Of a DNA stretch of 64,000 nt, positions 42,109 through 49,659 are shown one piece after another. The position numbers and the translations under genes were made by a program. The stretch is from positions 62,001 through 126,000 of the forward strand of contig NZ_VFRQ01000002.1 of assembly GCF_006385705.1 (NCBI RefSeq), written 5' to 3'. The notes below the pieces were generated by a model that searched no databases, was not told the DNA's origin, and worked only from the letters and a program-made list of their open reading frames with translations. The DNA is from Pontibacter mangrovi. GTDB taxonomy: Bacteria > Bacteroidota > Bacteroidia > Cytophagales > Hymenobacteraceae. Within the stretch, counting starts at the first letter, position 1; each line of letters opens with the position of its first letter.

Positions 42109-42939
42109 ATGGACGCAAGTAAGTTAGCAAAAGCATCGCTTGACGATATCGTCTTCGAAGGACGAAACCGAGCGTATGGCGCCTACCTACTTCGCAGATT
42201 GTACAACAAGCATATCACTGTTGCCGCCATAGCCGCCACTTTGTTGTTTCTTCTTTTTCTTAGCTTACCGCTAATTACAAAGATGATCAAAGGAGACGAA
42301 GAGGAGGTAATGACAACAGAGCGAGTTGTAACAGAAGTAGACCTGGCTCCACCACCACCACTGGATGAGGCAACGCCGCCACCGCCGCCGCCGCCGCCAC
42401 CAGATCTTCCACCACCACCACCACCCGTGCGTGCTACTGTAAAGTATACGCCGCCGGTAGTGAAGCGTGACGAAGAGGTACAGAAAGAGGAAGAAATTCC
42501 GGACGTAGAAGTGCTTGAGGAAATTGATGCGGGCATTGAAACCGTAGAAGGTGACCCAGACGCACCGCTTGACTTAGGCGATATTGACGGCACAAGCGAT
42601 ATAGTAGCCGAAGTTGTAGAGGATAAGCCTTATACTTACGTTGAACAGATGCCAACCTTCCCGGGTGGTGAGATGGAGATGATGAAGTATCTTGGCAAGA
42701 ACATCCGCTACCCAGCTGCTGCACAGCGTGCCGGAGTAGAAGGCCTGGTAGTGCTTTCGTTCGTAGTAAGCAAAACAGGAGAGATCTCCGACATCCAGGT
42801 TGTGAAAAACCTTGGTGCTGGTACCGATGAAGAAGCCGTACGCGTTGTGAAAACAATGCCAAAGTGGACTCCTGGTAAGCAGAACGGCAGAGCAGTACCT
42901 GTTCGCTACACACTTCCAGTACGATTCACGATTAAATAA
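42109..42939 (+). CDS. tonB: TonB energy transducer 1
   Basis: Links the ExbB/ExbD motor to outer-membrane receptors. The 276 residues have the Bacteroidota-type N-terminal motif FEGRNRAYGAYLLRRLY (17-33), one membrane helix (41-62), a proline-rich spacer (about 79-107, runs of P) and the C-terminal TonB domain (about 175-276) with YPAAAQRAGVEGLVVLSFVV and LPVRFTIK at the end. Last gene of the exbB operon, closed by a strong terminator. Confidence 0.96.
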   Translation: MDASKLAKASLDDIVFEGRNRAYGAYLLRRLYNKHITVAAIAATLLFLLFLSLPLITKMIKGDEEEVMTTERVVTEVDLAPPPPLDEATPPPPPPPPPDLPPPPPPVRATVKYTPPVVKRDEEVQKEEEIPDVEVLEEIDAGIETVEGDPDAPLDLGDIDGTSDIVAEVVEDKPYTYVEQMPTFPGGEMEMMKYLGKNIRYPAAAQRAGVEGLVVLSFVVSKTGEISDIQVVKNLGAGTDEEAVRVVKTMPKWTPGKQNGRAVPVRYTLPVRFTIK

Positions 42940-42955
42940 GCACGCATAGCTGCTA

Positions 42956-42983
42956 AAAGCCCAGCCCTAAAAGGCTGGGCTTT
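42956..42983 (+). terminator. Terminator of exbB-exbD-exbD-tonB
   Basis: Perfect 11-base stem aaagcccagcc/ggctgggcttt with a six-base loop followed by TTTT. A textbook intrinsic terminator. Confidence 0.93.
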
Positions 42984-43119
42984 TTTTATGCACAAAATAT
43001 ACTCAGCATGCATACTATTTAAGGATAATTCCGTACCTTAAAAAAGAATCAATAGAAAAACCCTAAGCAGACTCAACGAGAACTATGTAAACCATTTTTA
43101 ACCATAAACCCCAAAGCCC

Positions 43120-43956
43120 ATGGAAAAGAGCTATTTCTTAAGCATGACCTTCAACAACATTGTGTTTAGAGGGCGAAACAAGGATTACGGCGCTTACAAA
43201 CTCCGGAAATCCTATAGTAAGAACGTGCTACTGGCAGCCACACTTGCCACAGCCATTTTTTCAGGGGCGCTGGTCGGTCCATTGGTTAAAGCCATGTTCT
43301 TTGCCAAACCCGTAAAGTATGTGAAGCCTGTTTATGAAGTCATGAAGCCGATAGACGTCATACTGCCTCCGCCGCCTAAAAAGCCAGTAGAGAAAGCGGT
43401 AGCGCCCCCTCCTGCCCCACCTGAGAAGACCAAAGTGGCGCAAGAGCGCTTCGTTGAACCTAGGGTGGTAGACGATGCCACCAAGGTAACCGAAACGATG
43501 CCGGACCAGCAGGCTTTGGCCAAGGCGGATATAGGGCTGAAAAAAGTAGAGGGCGCCATACCTGATGTTCCAAACGTATCGCTGACAGAGGCTCCCCCTA
43601 CAGGTTTAGAAGGCACCGGTACAGAACCTAGTACCAGCAATGAGCCATTCTATAATGTGGAGCAGATGCCTCAGTTTAAGAACGGAACAAAGGCGCTGAT
43701 GGAATACCTGAGCCGCAAGATGAGGTACCCGAGAGAGGCTGAGCGAAACGGGGTAGAGGGCACCGTGGTGGTAACCTTTGTGGTTGGTGTAAACGGCGAG
43801 ATAAGCGATGTGCAGGTGATAAAGGGACTGGGCTACGGCACAGAGGAAGAAGCCAAGCGCGTGGTAGAGCAAATGCCGCGTTGGGAACCCGGCAGGCAGA
43901 ACGGACGTAACGTACCTGTGCGATTTACCCTCCCAATCCGCTTTAGTATCAGATAA
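43120..43956 (+). CDS. TonB energy transducer 2
   Basis: A second TonB of 278 residues with FRGRNKDYGAYKLRKSY (12-28), a membrane helix (34-54), a shorter proline/lysine spacer (about 76-106) and a C-terminal TonB domain ending LPIRFSIR. It resembles TonB 1 throughout the C-terminal domain (YPREAERNGVEGTVVVTFVV) but has a different spacer. It is transcribed apart from TonB 1, after a terminator. It may serve a different set of receptors, or be a partner of the PstS-like protein downstream. Confidence 0.95.
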   Translation: MEKSYFLSMTFNNIVFRGRNKDYGAYKLRKSYSKNVLLAATLATAIFSGALVGPLVKAMFFAKPVKYVKPVYEVMKPIDVILPPPPKKPVEKAVAPPPAPPEKTKVAQERFVEPRVVDDATKVTETMPDQQALAKADIGLKKVEGAIPDVPNVSLTEAPPTGLEGTGTEPSTSNEPFYNVEQMPQFKNGTKALMEYLSRKMRYPREAERNGVEGTVVVTFVVGVNGEISDVQVIKGLGYGTEEEAKRVVEQMPRWEPGRQNGRNVPVRFTLPIRFSIR

Positions 43957-43973
43957 ACAAGTATAAATGATGG

Positions 43974-44019
43974 AAGAAAGCAGAGGCACAAATGTAGTTT
44001 TGTAGGCTTCTGCTTTCTT
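43974..44019 (+). terminator. Terminator after tonB 2
   Basis: Eleven-base perfect stem aagaaagcaga/tctgctttctt with a 24-base loop followed by TTTTAT. It precedes the small membrane protein gene on the same strand. Confidence 0.75.
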
Positions 44020-44078
44020 TTTATAGGCAATAAGTATATTTTTAAGGGTTAAAAAGAAATCAGGCAAGGAAAACACAT

Positions 44079-44336
44079 ATGCTGAGACCAAAAAACGAAG
44101 ATGAAAAGCCGAAGCAAAGCATGTTTGCGCAGTTTGCCCGCATCTTCGGCATCTCCATGACGATGCTATACATAGCTATGGGCATCTTTATCATGTTTGC
44201 CAGCGAAAAACTGAGCCTGGACATACCGAACAGCATGCGCTACGGGCTAGGGGGAATCCTCATCTTGTATGGAATTGTTAGATTTGTGAGAGTATACAAC
44301 AGCACACGCTCCAACCGAAACAGATATGAAGATTAA
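44079..44336 (+). CDS. Small two-helix membrane protein
   Basis: An 85-residue protein with a charged N-terminus (MLRPKNEDEKPKQ), two membrane helices (about 22-42 and 53-71) and a basic tail. The frame overlaps the PstS-like gene by 11 bases, so the two are translationally coupled. Small proteins at this position are common in related Bacteroidota. No family function is known; it may anchor or assist the PstS-like protein. Confidence 0.75.
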   Translation: MLRPKNEDEKPKQSMFAQFARIFGISMTMLYIAMGIFIMFASEKLSLDIPNSMRYGLGGILILYGIVRFVRVYNSTRSNRNRYED

Positions 44337-45267
44337 AGCGCTAGGCATTGCAGCCTTTGCAGCTGTGGCAGCTCTTAGCAGCTGCGGCAACAACTCAGGC
44401 GAGAAGCTGGACACGCCAACCTCCGGAAACATCAACATCAGCGTAGATGAGTCCTTTAAGCCAGTTATTGAATCTGAAATAAGCACTTTTGAGGGCATCT
44501 ATAAATATGCCAATGTAGAGGCGGCCTATAAAGCTGAAGGGGAGGTAGTGAAAGACCTGCTCAATGACAGCACCAGAATCGCAGTTATCTCCCGGGAGCT
44601 TACGCCTGAGGAGAAAGCTGTGTTCGACAAGCAGAACCGTATTCCGCGTGTTACTAAAATCGCGATTGATGCGGTGGCGCTCATCACAAACAAGCAGAAC
44701 CCGGACACACTCATTACGCTGGACGAACTGAAGAAAGTGTTTAGGGGAGACATCAAGAACTGGAAAGACCTAAGCGAGGGGTCAGACTTGGGCGATATCA
44801 CGATTGTGTTCGACAACAACAACTCCAGCACAGCCAGATTCGTAAAGGATTCAGTTTTAGCTAGCAATAAACTTCCGGAAAACACGTTTGCTTCTAACTC
44901 GCACAAAGCATTGATAGACTATGTAGAAGAAAACAAGAATGCCTTGGGCGTGATCGGCGTTAACTGGATCAGTGATTTTGATGATTCTACAGCGGTCGGC
45001 TTCCTGAAGCGGATAAACGTCTTGGGCATTAGCACAGAGGCCGCACCACAGTCTACAGAAAGTTATTATCAGCCATACCAGGCCTATATCGCACAGCAGG
45101 CTTACCCACTGCGCCGCTACCTCTACATCATTAGCACAGAGGGCCGCGCAGGTCTTGGCACAGGTTTTGCATCTTATGTTGCGAGCGATAAAGGACAACG
45201 CCTTATACTTAAGTCCGGTCTCGTGCCGGCTACCATGCCCGTAAGGGTAATCAGCCTAGGAGATTAG
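44326..45267 (+). CDS. PstS-like phosphate-binding lipoprotein
   Basis: A 313-residue lipoprotein of the periplasmic binding protein type (PstS-like, PBP-like 2). The lipobox ends at Cys20 (ALSSCGNNSG). The domain includes AVISRELTPEEKAVF, LITLDELKKVFRGDIKNWKDL and the ligand-loop NNNSSTARFVKDS. No pst transporter genes are beside it; in Bacteroidota such a gene is often linked with tonB, exb and a TPR gene, so a role in energy-dependent uptake or sensing rather than classic Pst transport is inferred. Confidence 0.85.
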   Translation: MKIKALGIAAFAAVAALSSCGNNSGEKLDTPTSGNINISVDESFKPVIESEISTFEGIYKYANVEAAYKAEGEVVKDLLNDSTRIAVISRELTPEEKAVFDKQNRIPRVTKIAIDAVALITNKQNPDTLITLDELKKVFRGDIKNWKDLSEGSDLGDITIVFDNNNSSTARFVKDSVLASNKLPENTFASNSHKALIDYVEENKNALGVIGVNWISDFDDSTAVGFLKRINVLGISTEAAPQSTESYYQPYQAYIAQQAYPLRRYLYIISTEGRAGLGTGFASYVASDKGQRLILKSGLVPATMPVRVISLGD

Positions 45268-45314
45268 GTAGCTTGGACCAATAAAAAGAACAACAACAAC
45301 TAAACTTTTAAACA

Positions 45315-46958
45315 ATGACACATAACTGGAAGTACATCGCTTTAATGGCGGCTGCCTTCCCTGCAACTGCAGCATTTGCGCAAACAGGTGACGCAGGCAG
45401 AAAAGCCGTTGACCTAGAGCGCTACGAAGAAGCTAAGTCTATCTATAAGTCTCAGCTAAATGGCAAGAATGCTGACAACGCTTATTTCGCCCTTGGTGAT
45501 ATCTACCTGCGCACAGAGAAACCAGACTCTGCAGCATACTTCTTTAACCAAGGTATTGCCAATAACAAGAAGTCCTATATCAACCATGTAGGTCTTGGCA
45601 AGATGGCGCTAGAGGAAGGTAACCAGGCTCAGGCAGAGCAGCATTTCTCTGAGGCCCTGAAAGGCAGAGGCAAAAAAGATTCTTATGTACTAGCCATGAT
45701 TGGCGAAGCATACGTGAACGTGCCAAATGCCACGGAAGCACAGATCAACAAAGGTATAGACTACCTGAAGCAGTCGCTGGAGCGCGACAGCAACAACGCA
45801 CTGGCTAACGTAATTTTAGGTGATGCCTACCTTGCGCTGAAGCAGGGTGGCCAGGCCATGACGCACTACGACAGAGCTATCCAGTTAGACGACCAGTATG
45901 CTACGGCTTACCTGAAGAGAGGCCAGCTGTACACCAGCTCCCGTAACTACAATGAGGCAGAGCAGGCATTCCAGAAGGCTATAGAGCTGGACCCTAACTT
46001 TGCCCCTGCTTACCGCGACCTGGGCGAGCTGTACTACTTTGCAGGCCAGTATGACAAGGCCCTATCTACGTTCCAGAAGTATGTGGACATGGCTGAAGAC
46101 ACGCCGGACACTAAAGCTAAGTATGCGTCATTCCTGTTCCTGACAAAGAATTACGACCAGGCTCTGCAAACGGCAGAGCAGGTACTGCAGGCCCAGCCAG
46201 ACAACATGGTTATGAACCGCCTGAGAGCATACTCTTATTTGGAGCTAGGACAGCCAGAGAAGGCGCTGGAGGCAATTGAAATGCACATGCAGAAAGCTGA
46301 CTCGAACAAGCTGATTGCAGAGGATTACGAGTACTATGGCCGTATCCTGGCGAAGAACAACCAGCCAGCCAAAGCGGTAGAGAACCTGGAGAAAGCGCTT
46401 CAGATGAACAACCAGAACATTGAGCTTTATTCTGAGCTGGCCAACGCTTATGCGAAGAACAACCAGTACGACAAAGCCATTGAGGTGTATGAGCGCAAGC
46501 GCGAGAATGCAGAGCCAAGCAATGCTGACTACTACTACATGGGTAACATCTACATGATGGCCGGTGAAGAGAGCGCAGCAAACGGTGAGGTAGCCAAAGC
46601 GAATGAGTTCTTCAAGAAAGCTGATGAGACGTACGCCAATGTAATTGAAGCGAACGCAGATTATGCCTATGGTTACCTGTGGAGAGCCCGTGCTAACGCC
46701 AGCCAGGACCCTGAAACAGAGCAAGGCCTTGCCAAGCCATACTATGAGCAGTTCATTGAAAAAGCCGGAGGCGATAAAGAGAAGTATAAGCGTGACCTGA
46801 TTGAGGCCAACTCATACTTGGGTTACTACTACTACCTGAAAGGCGAACGCGACAATGCCGTGAAATACTGGACTGAGGTTAGAACCCTTGACCCAAGCAA
46901 CCCACAGGCAGAAGCCGCTCTAAAAGAGATTTCTAAAACACCGAGAAAAAAGAAATAA
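45315..46958 (+). CDS. Secreted tetratricopeptide-repeat protein
   Basis: A 547-residue protein with a cleavable signal peptide (NWKYIALMAAAFPATAAFAQ) and about ten to twelve TPR units over most of its length (for example AYLKRGQLYTSSRNYNEAE, AYRDLGELYYFAGQYDKAL). It ends in a basic tail (KTPRKKK). It probably acts as a periplasmic scaffold. It follows the PstS-like gene by 47 bases and is closed by a strong terminator. Its location at the end of the TonB group is conserved in Bacteroidota; its partner is unknown. Confidence 0.9.
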   Translation: MTHNWKYIALMAAAFPATAAFAQTGDAGRKAVDLERYEEAKSIYKSQLNGKNADNAYFALGDIYLRTEKPDSAAYFFNQGIANNKKSYINHVGLGKMALEEGNQAQAEQHFSEALKGRGKKDSYVLAMIGEAYVNVPNATEAQINKGIDYLKQSLERDSNNALANVILGDAYLALKQGGQAMTHYDRAIQLDDQYATAYLKRGQLYTSSRNYNEAEQAFQKAIELDPNFAPAYRDLGELYYFAGQYDKALSTFQKYVDMAEDTPDTKAKYASFLFLTKNYDQALQTAEQVLQAQPDNMVMNRLRAYSYLELGQPEKALEAIEMHMQKADSNKLIAEDYEYYGRILAKNNQPAKAVENLEKALQMNNQNIELYSELANAYAKNNQYDKAIEVYERKRENAEPSNADYYYMGNIYMMAGEESAANGEVAKANEFFKKADETYANVIEANADYAYGYLWRARANASQDPETEQGLAKPYYEQFIEKAGGDKEKYKRDLIEANSYLGYYYYLKGERDNAVKYWTEVRTLDPSNPQAEAALKEISKTPRKKK

Positions 46959-46974
46959 CCAAAACTTATTTCAT

Positions 46975-47018
46975 AAAAAGAGAAAGCCCGCTACAGCTGT
47001 AGCGGGCTTTCTCTTTTT
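46975..47018. terminator. 44-base perfect palindrome terminator
   Basis: The 22-base halves (aaaaagagaaagcccgctac plus ag, and the exact inverse) form a perfect palindrome with no loop base. T-runs are present on both strands, so it can stop transcription from either side. Confidence 0.93.
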
Positions 47019-47091
47019 AGCAACTATCTGAAATTATACCGCTATCGATCGCGAGCGTCTGCGCTCATATCCAGCTATTTCCTAACCCTCC

Positions 47092-47162
47092 GGGCCGTTG
47101 AGTCAGAGACTCACGTCACGAATCTGAAGATTAGCGCCAGAAAGTGGAGAACTGAACGGCCC
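47092..47162. repeat. Inverted-repeat segment between the TPR gene and rluD-like gene
   Basis: Outer arms gggccgtt (47092-47099) and aacggccc (47155-47162) enclose a hairpin TGAGTC-aga-GACTCA (47099-47113). A diverged piece of the CCCACCCCT repeat follows at 47171-47193 (read on the minus strand). No gene is seen. Confidence 0.45.
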
Positions 47163-47228
47163 TGCTACCTGAGAGGGGTAAGGGGTGGGTTTTGGCGGCT
47201 GTTAAACTATAAAAAGTTTCAAAAGCAT

Positions 47229-48266
47229 TTATACTAGTGGCTCTTCATACAGCTCCCACTTCTCCAGCACATTGCTGAAGTCTTCGGGCAAGTCAGAGTT
47301 AAACTGCATGAACTCTTTTGTAGAAGGGTGCAGAAAGCCCAGCGACTTAGCGTGCAGCGCCTGCCGCGGCATCAGCTTAAAGGCATTCTCCACAAAGGAT
47401 TTATAGCTGCCGGTGGGGCTGCCATATAAAACCCTGTCGCCGCCATACGTTGCGTCAGAGAAAAGCGGATGCCCGATGTGTTTCATGTGCGCCCGTATCT
47501 GGTGTGTTCGGCCTGTCTCGAGGTTACACTGCACCAACGACACATACCTGAAGCTGCGCAGCACCTTGTAGTGTGTAACGGCGTGCTTGCCGTAATCTCC
47601 GGCAGGGTATACGGCCATCACCTTTCTGTCTTTGGCGCTGCGCCCTACATGGCCTGTAATTGTTCCCTGGCGCTCTTTTGGCACTCCCCACACCAGTGCA
47701 TAGTACGTACGTTCAATGCTGTGGTCGAAGAACTGCTTGGCCAGGTAGGCCATACTATAATCGGTTTTAGCAATAACCAGCAGGCCGGAAGTATCTTTAT
47801 CGATGCGGTGCACCAAGCCAGGCCTTCCCTCGCCATTATGGTGTGTTGGCAGGTTTTGCAGGTGGTAGGTTAGTGCGTTTACCAAAGTACCGCTCCAGTT
47901 GTTGTAGGCCGGGTGCACCACCATGCCCGCAGCTTTATTTACCAGCAGCAGTTCCTCATCCTCATACAGGATGTCCAGCGGGATATTTTCCGGCACTATG
48001 TCTGTTTCACGCGGAGGCTCAGCCAGCGTTACGGTGATGACATCCTGTGGCTTAACTTTGTAGCTAACCTTTACCGGCTTCTGGTTTACCTGCACCGACT
48101 CAGACCGAATGGCACTCTGCAGCTTATTCCGGGTTACGTTGGGCAGCCTGTCCATCAAAAACTTATCGACGCGCAGTAAGGCCTGCCCCTTATCCACTAC
48201 AATGCGGTGGTGCTCATACAGCTCGTCTGAGTCTTCGGAGTTTTCTGTTTCAGTGTAATCTACCAC
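47229..48266 (-). CDS. rluD: RluD-family pseudouridine synthase
   Basis: Modifies uridines in 23S rRNA (or tRNA) to pseudouridine. The 345-residue protein has an N-terminal S4 RNA-binding domain (VDKFLMDRLPNVTRNKLQSAI, about 32-52) and the catalytic domain with the aspartate in GLVHRIDKDTSGLLVIAK and the motif HQIRAHMKHIGHPL. Domain order and length are like RluC/RluD enzymes. It follows the OmpH genes on the minus strand after a terminator, so it may be transcribed separately. Confidence 0.93.
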   Translation of the reverse strand: MVDYTETENSEDSDELYEHHRIVVDKGQALLRVDKFLMDRLPNVTRNKLQSAIRSESVQVNQKPVKVSYKVKPQDVITVTLAEPPRETDIVPENIPLDILYEDEELLLVNKAAGMVVHPAYNNWSGTLVNALTYHLQNLPTHHNGEGRPGLVHRIDKDTSGLLVIAKTDYSMAYLAKQFFDHSIERTYYALVWGVPKERQGTITGHVGRSAKDRKVMAVYPAGDYGKHAVTHYKVLRSFRYVSLVQCNLETGRTHQIRAHMKHIGHPLFSDATYGGDRVLYGSPTGSYKSFVENAFKLMPRQALHAKSLGFLHPSTKEFMQFNSDLPEDFSNVLEKWELYEEPLV

Positions 48267-48283
48267 GGTTATACTTTATGGTA

Positions 48284-48320
48284 TAAAAAAAAGAAAGCCG
48301 AAGTATACACAACGGCTTTC
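48284..48320 (-). terminator. Terminator after the downstream OmpH gene
   Basis: Eight-base stem gaaagccg/cggctttc, 12-base loop, followed on the minus strand by TTTTTTTTAT. Confidence 0.83.
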
Positions 48321-48342
48321 CCATACTATCGCAAGAACTTAC

Positions 48343-48948
48343 TTAGTTTTTCTTCTTGTTGTTTTTAGCAGGAGTAGCTGGTTTTGATGCTGGCTTAGCG
48401 GCGGCTGGCTCAGGAGTCTGCTGCGCTTTGGCTGGGTCTACACCAAGCTTCTTCAGCACAAGCGGAGAAATGTCTCCGTCTTCCGGACCGGCTAAAAGCG
48501 CCTGGTTGCTGATAACGTAAGTATAGCCGTTCTCTTTAGCCACATCTTTGATAGCTTTGTCGATCTTGGCGATCACCGGGTCTACCAGCGACTTCTCTTT
48601 CTGCTGCAGCGACTGCTGTGCGCTACGCTGGAACTCCTGGATAGAATTGTTCAGGCCCATCAGCTCTTTCTCTTTGTCTTCACGGATAGTAGCGTCCATG
48701 GTGGCTGCACCTTTCTCGTAAGCCTGCAGCTTAGCCTCATATTCAGCATACTTGCCTTTGAGCTGGTTCTCCAGTTGGGTACTATGGTCTTTTAAGTTAG
48801 ACTCTATTTGCTTGCTTTCCGGCAATTGCAGCAGTATGTATTCCACGTTTGTATAACCAATCTTAAGCGGCTGGTCGTTGCTCTGTGCGAAAGACGCAAA
48901 GCTGATCAGAAAGAACGCTGCTACTAAAAGTTTAATCTTGTTCATCAT
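48343..48948 (-). CDS. OmpH/Skp-family periplasmic chaperone 1
   Basis: A 201-residue chaperone that holds outer-membrane proteins soluble in the periplasm. Signal peptide MNKIKLLVAAFFLISFASFAQ is followed by KIGYTNVEYILLQLPE, a long coiled-coil (about 45-130) and SPLVLKKLGVDPAK near the C-terminus. The tail is rich in Ala, Pro and Lys (PATPAKNNKKKN). It is a paralogue of the next gene, and both lie directly downstream of bamA on the minus strand, as in most Bacteroidota. Confidence 0.92.
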   Translation of the reverse strand: MMNKIKLLVAAFFLISFASFAQSNDQPLKIGYTNVEYILLQLPESKQIESNLKDHSTQLENQLKGKYAEYEAKLQAYEKGAATMDATIREDKEKELMGLNNSIQEFQRSAQQSLQQKEKSLVDPVIAKIDKAIKDVAKENGYTYVISNQALLAGPEDGDISPLVLKKLGVDPAKAQQTPEPAAAKPASKPATPAKNNKKKN

Positions 48949-48978
48949 TGGTTGGTTGGTTAATAAGTATTTAGTTGT

Positions 48979-49641
48979 TTAGTTGTTAGACTTCTTCTTA
49001 TTTGGTTTGCGGGCAGGTTGCTCTACTTCTTGCTGTTGCTCCTGCTGCTCCTCTCCTACCTCCGGCAGGTTCTGTGGGTCATCCACAATGGCATCTGCAG
49101 GGCGTTGGCCCGGGGTGTTGCTCCTGTCAGAAGCCAGCCCCAGTTCCTCCAGCACATACTCGGTGTAATCATGCACCGGGTTAGTATAGATCATCACCAG
49201 GTCTCCGGACTTATCAAACATAATCTGGACGCCCTTCGATTTGGAAACCTTCTCAACGGCCTCAAACACTTCATCCTGAATGGGGCGCATCAGCTCCTGC
49301 CGGCGCTTAAACATCATGCCTTCGTAACCGAAAACCTTTTGCTGGTACTCGCGCAGCTCCTTTTCCTTTTTAGCGATTTCGGCCTGCCGCTTTTGCTTCA
49401 TCTGGTCTGTTAGCAGCACCTCTTCGGCTTTATACTCCTGCTGCAGCTTATCAACCTGCTGTTGTTGCTGCTCTATTTCCCGCTGCCAGTTTTCAGCGTA
49501 TTTGTCCATCTCCTGCTGCACCTGGTTAAAGGCTGGCATCTTGCTCAAAATGAAGTTTGAGTCAATATAGCCAATCTTCTGAGCTTGCGAAACAGTGCTT
49601 AGCAGAATGCCCGCTAAAAAGATGAACAAAAACTTTTGCAT
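48979..49641 (-). CDS. OmpH/Skp-family periplasmic chaperone 2
   Basis: A 220-residue Skp-like protein: signal peptide (FLFIFLAGILLSTVSQAQ), KIGYIDSNFILSKMP, a glutamine-rich coiled coil (NWQREIEQQQQQVDKLQQEY, about 51-70) and a low-complexity acidic/glutamine tail. It lies 18 bases downstream of bamA. Chaperoning of BamA substrates is inferred from family and context. Confidence 0.92.
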   Translation of the reverse strand: MQKFLFIFLAGILLSTVSQAQKIGYIDSNFILSKMPAFNQVQQEMDKYAENWQREIEQQQQQVDKLQQEYKAEEVLLTDQMKQKRQAEIAKKEKELREYQQKVFGYEGMMFKRRQELMRPIQDEVFEAVEKVSKSKGVQIMFDKSGDLVMIYTNPVHDYTEYVLEELGLASDRSNTPGQRPADAIVDDPQNLPEVGEEQQEQQQEVEQPARKPNKKKSNN

Positions 49642-49659
49642 ACTAATTCAAATCAGGTT

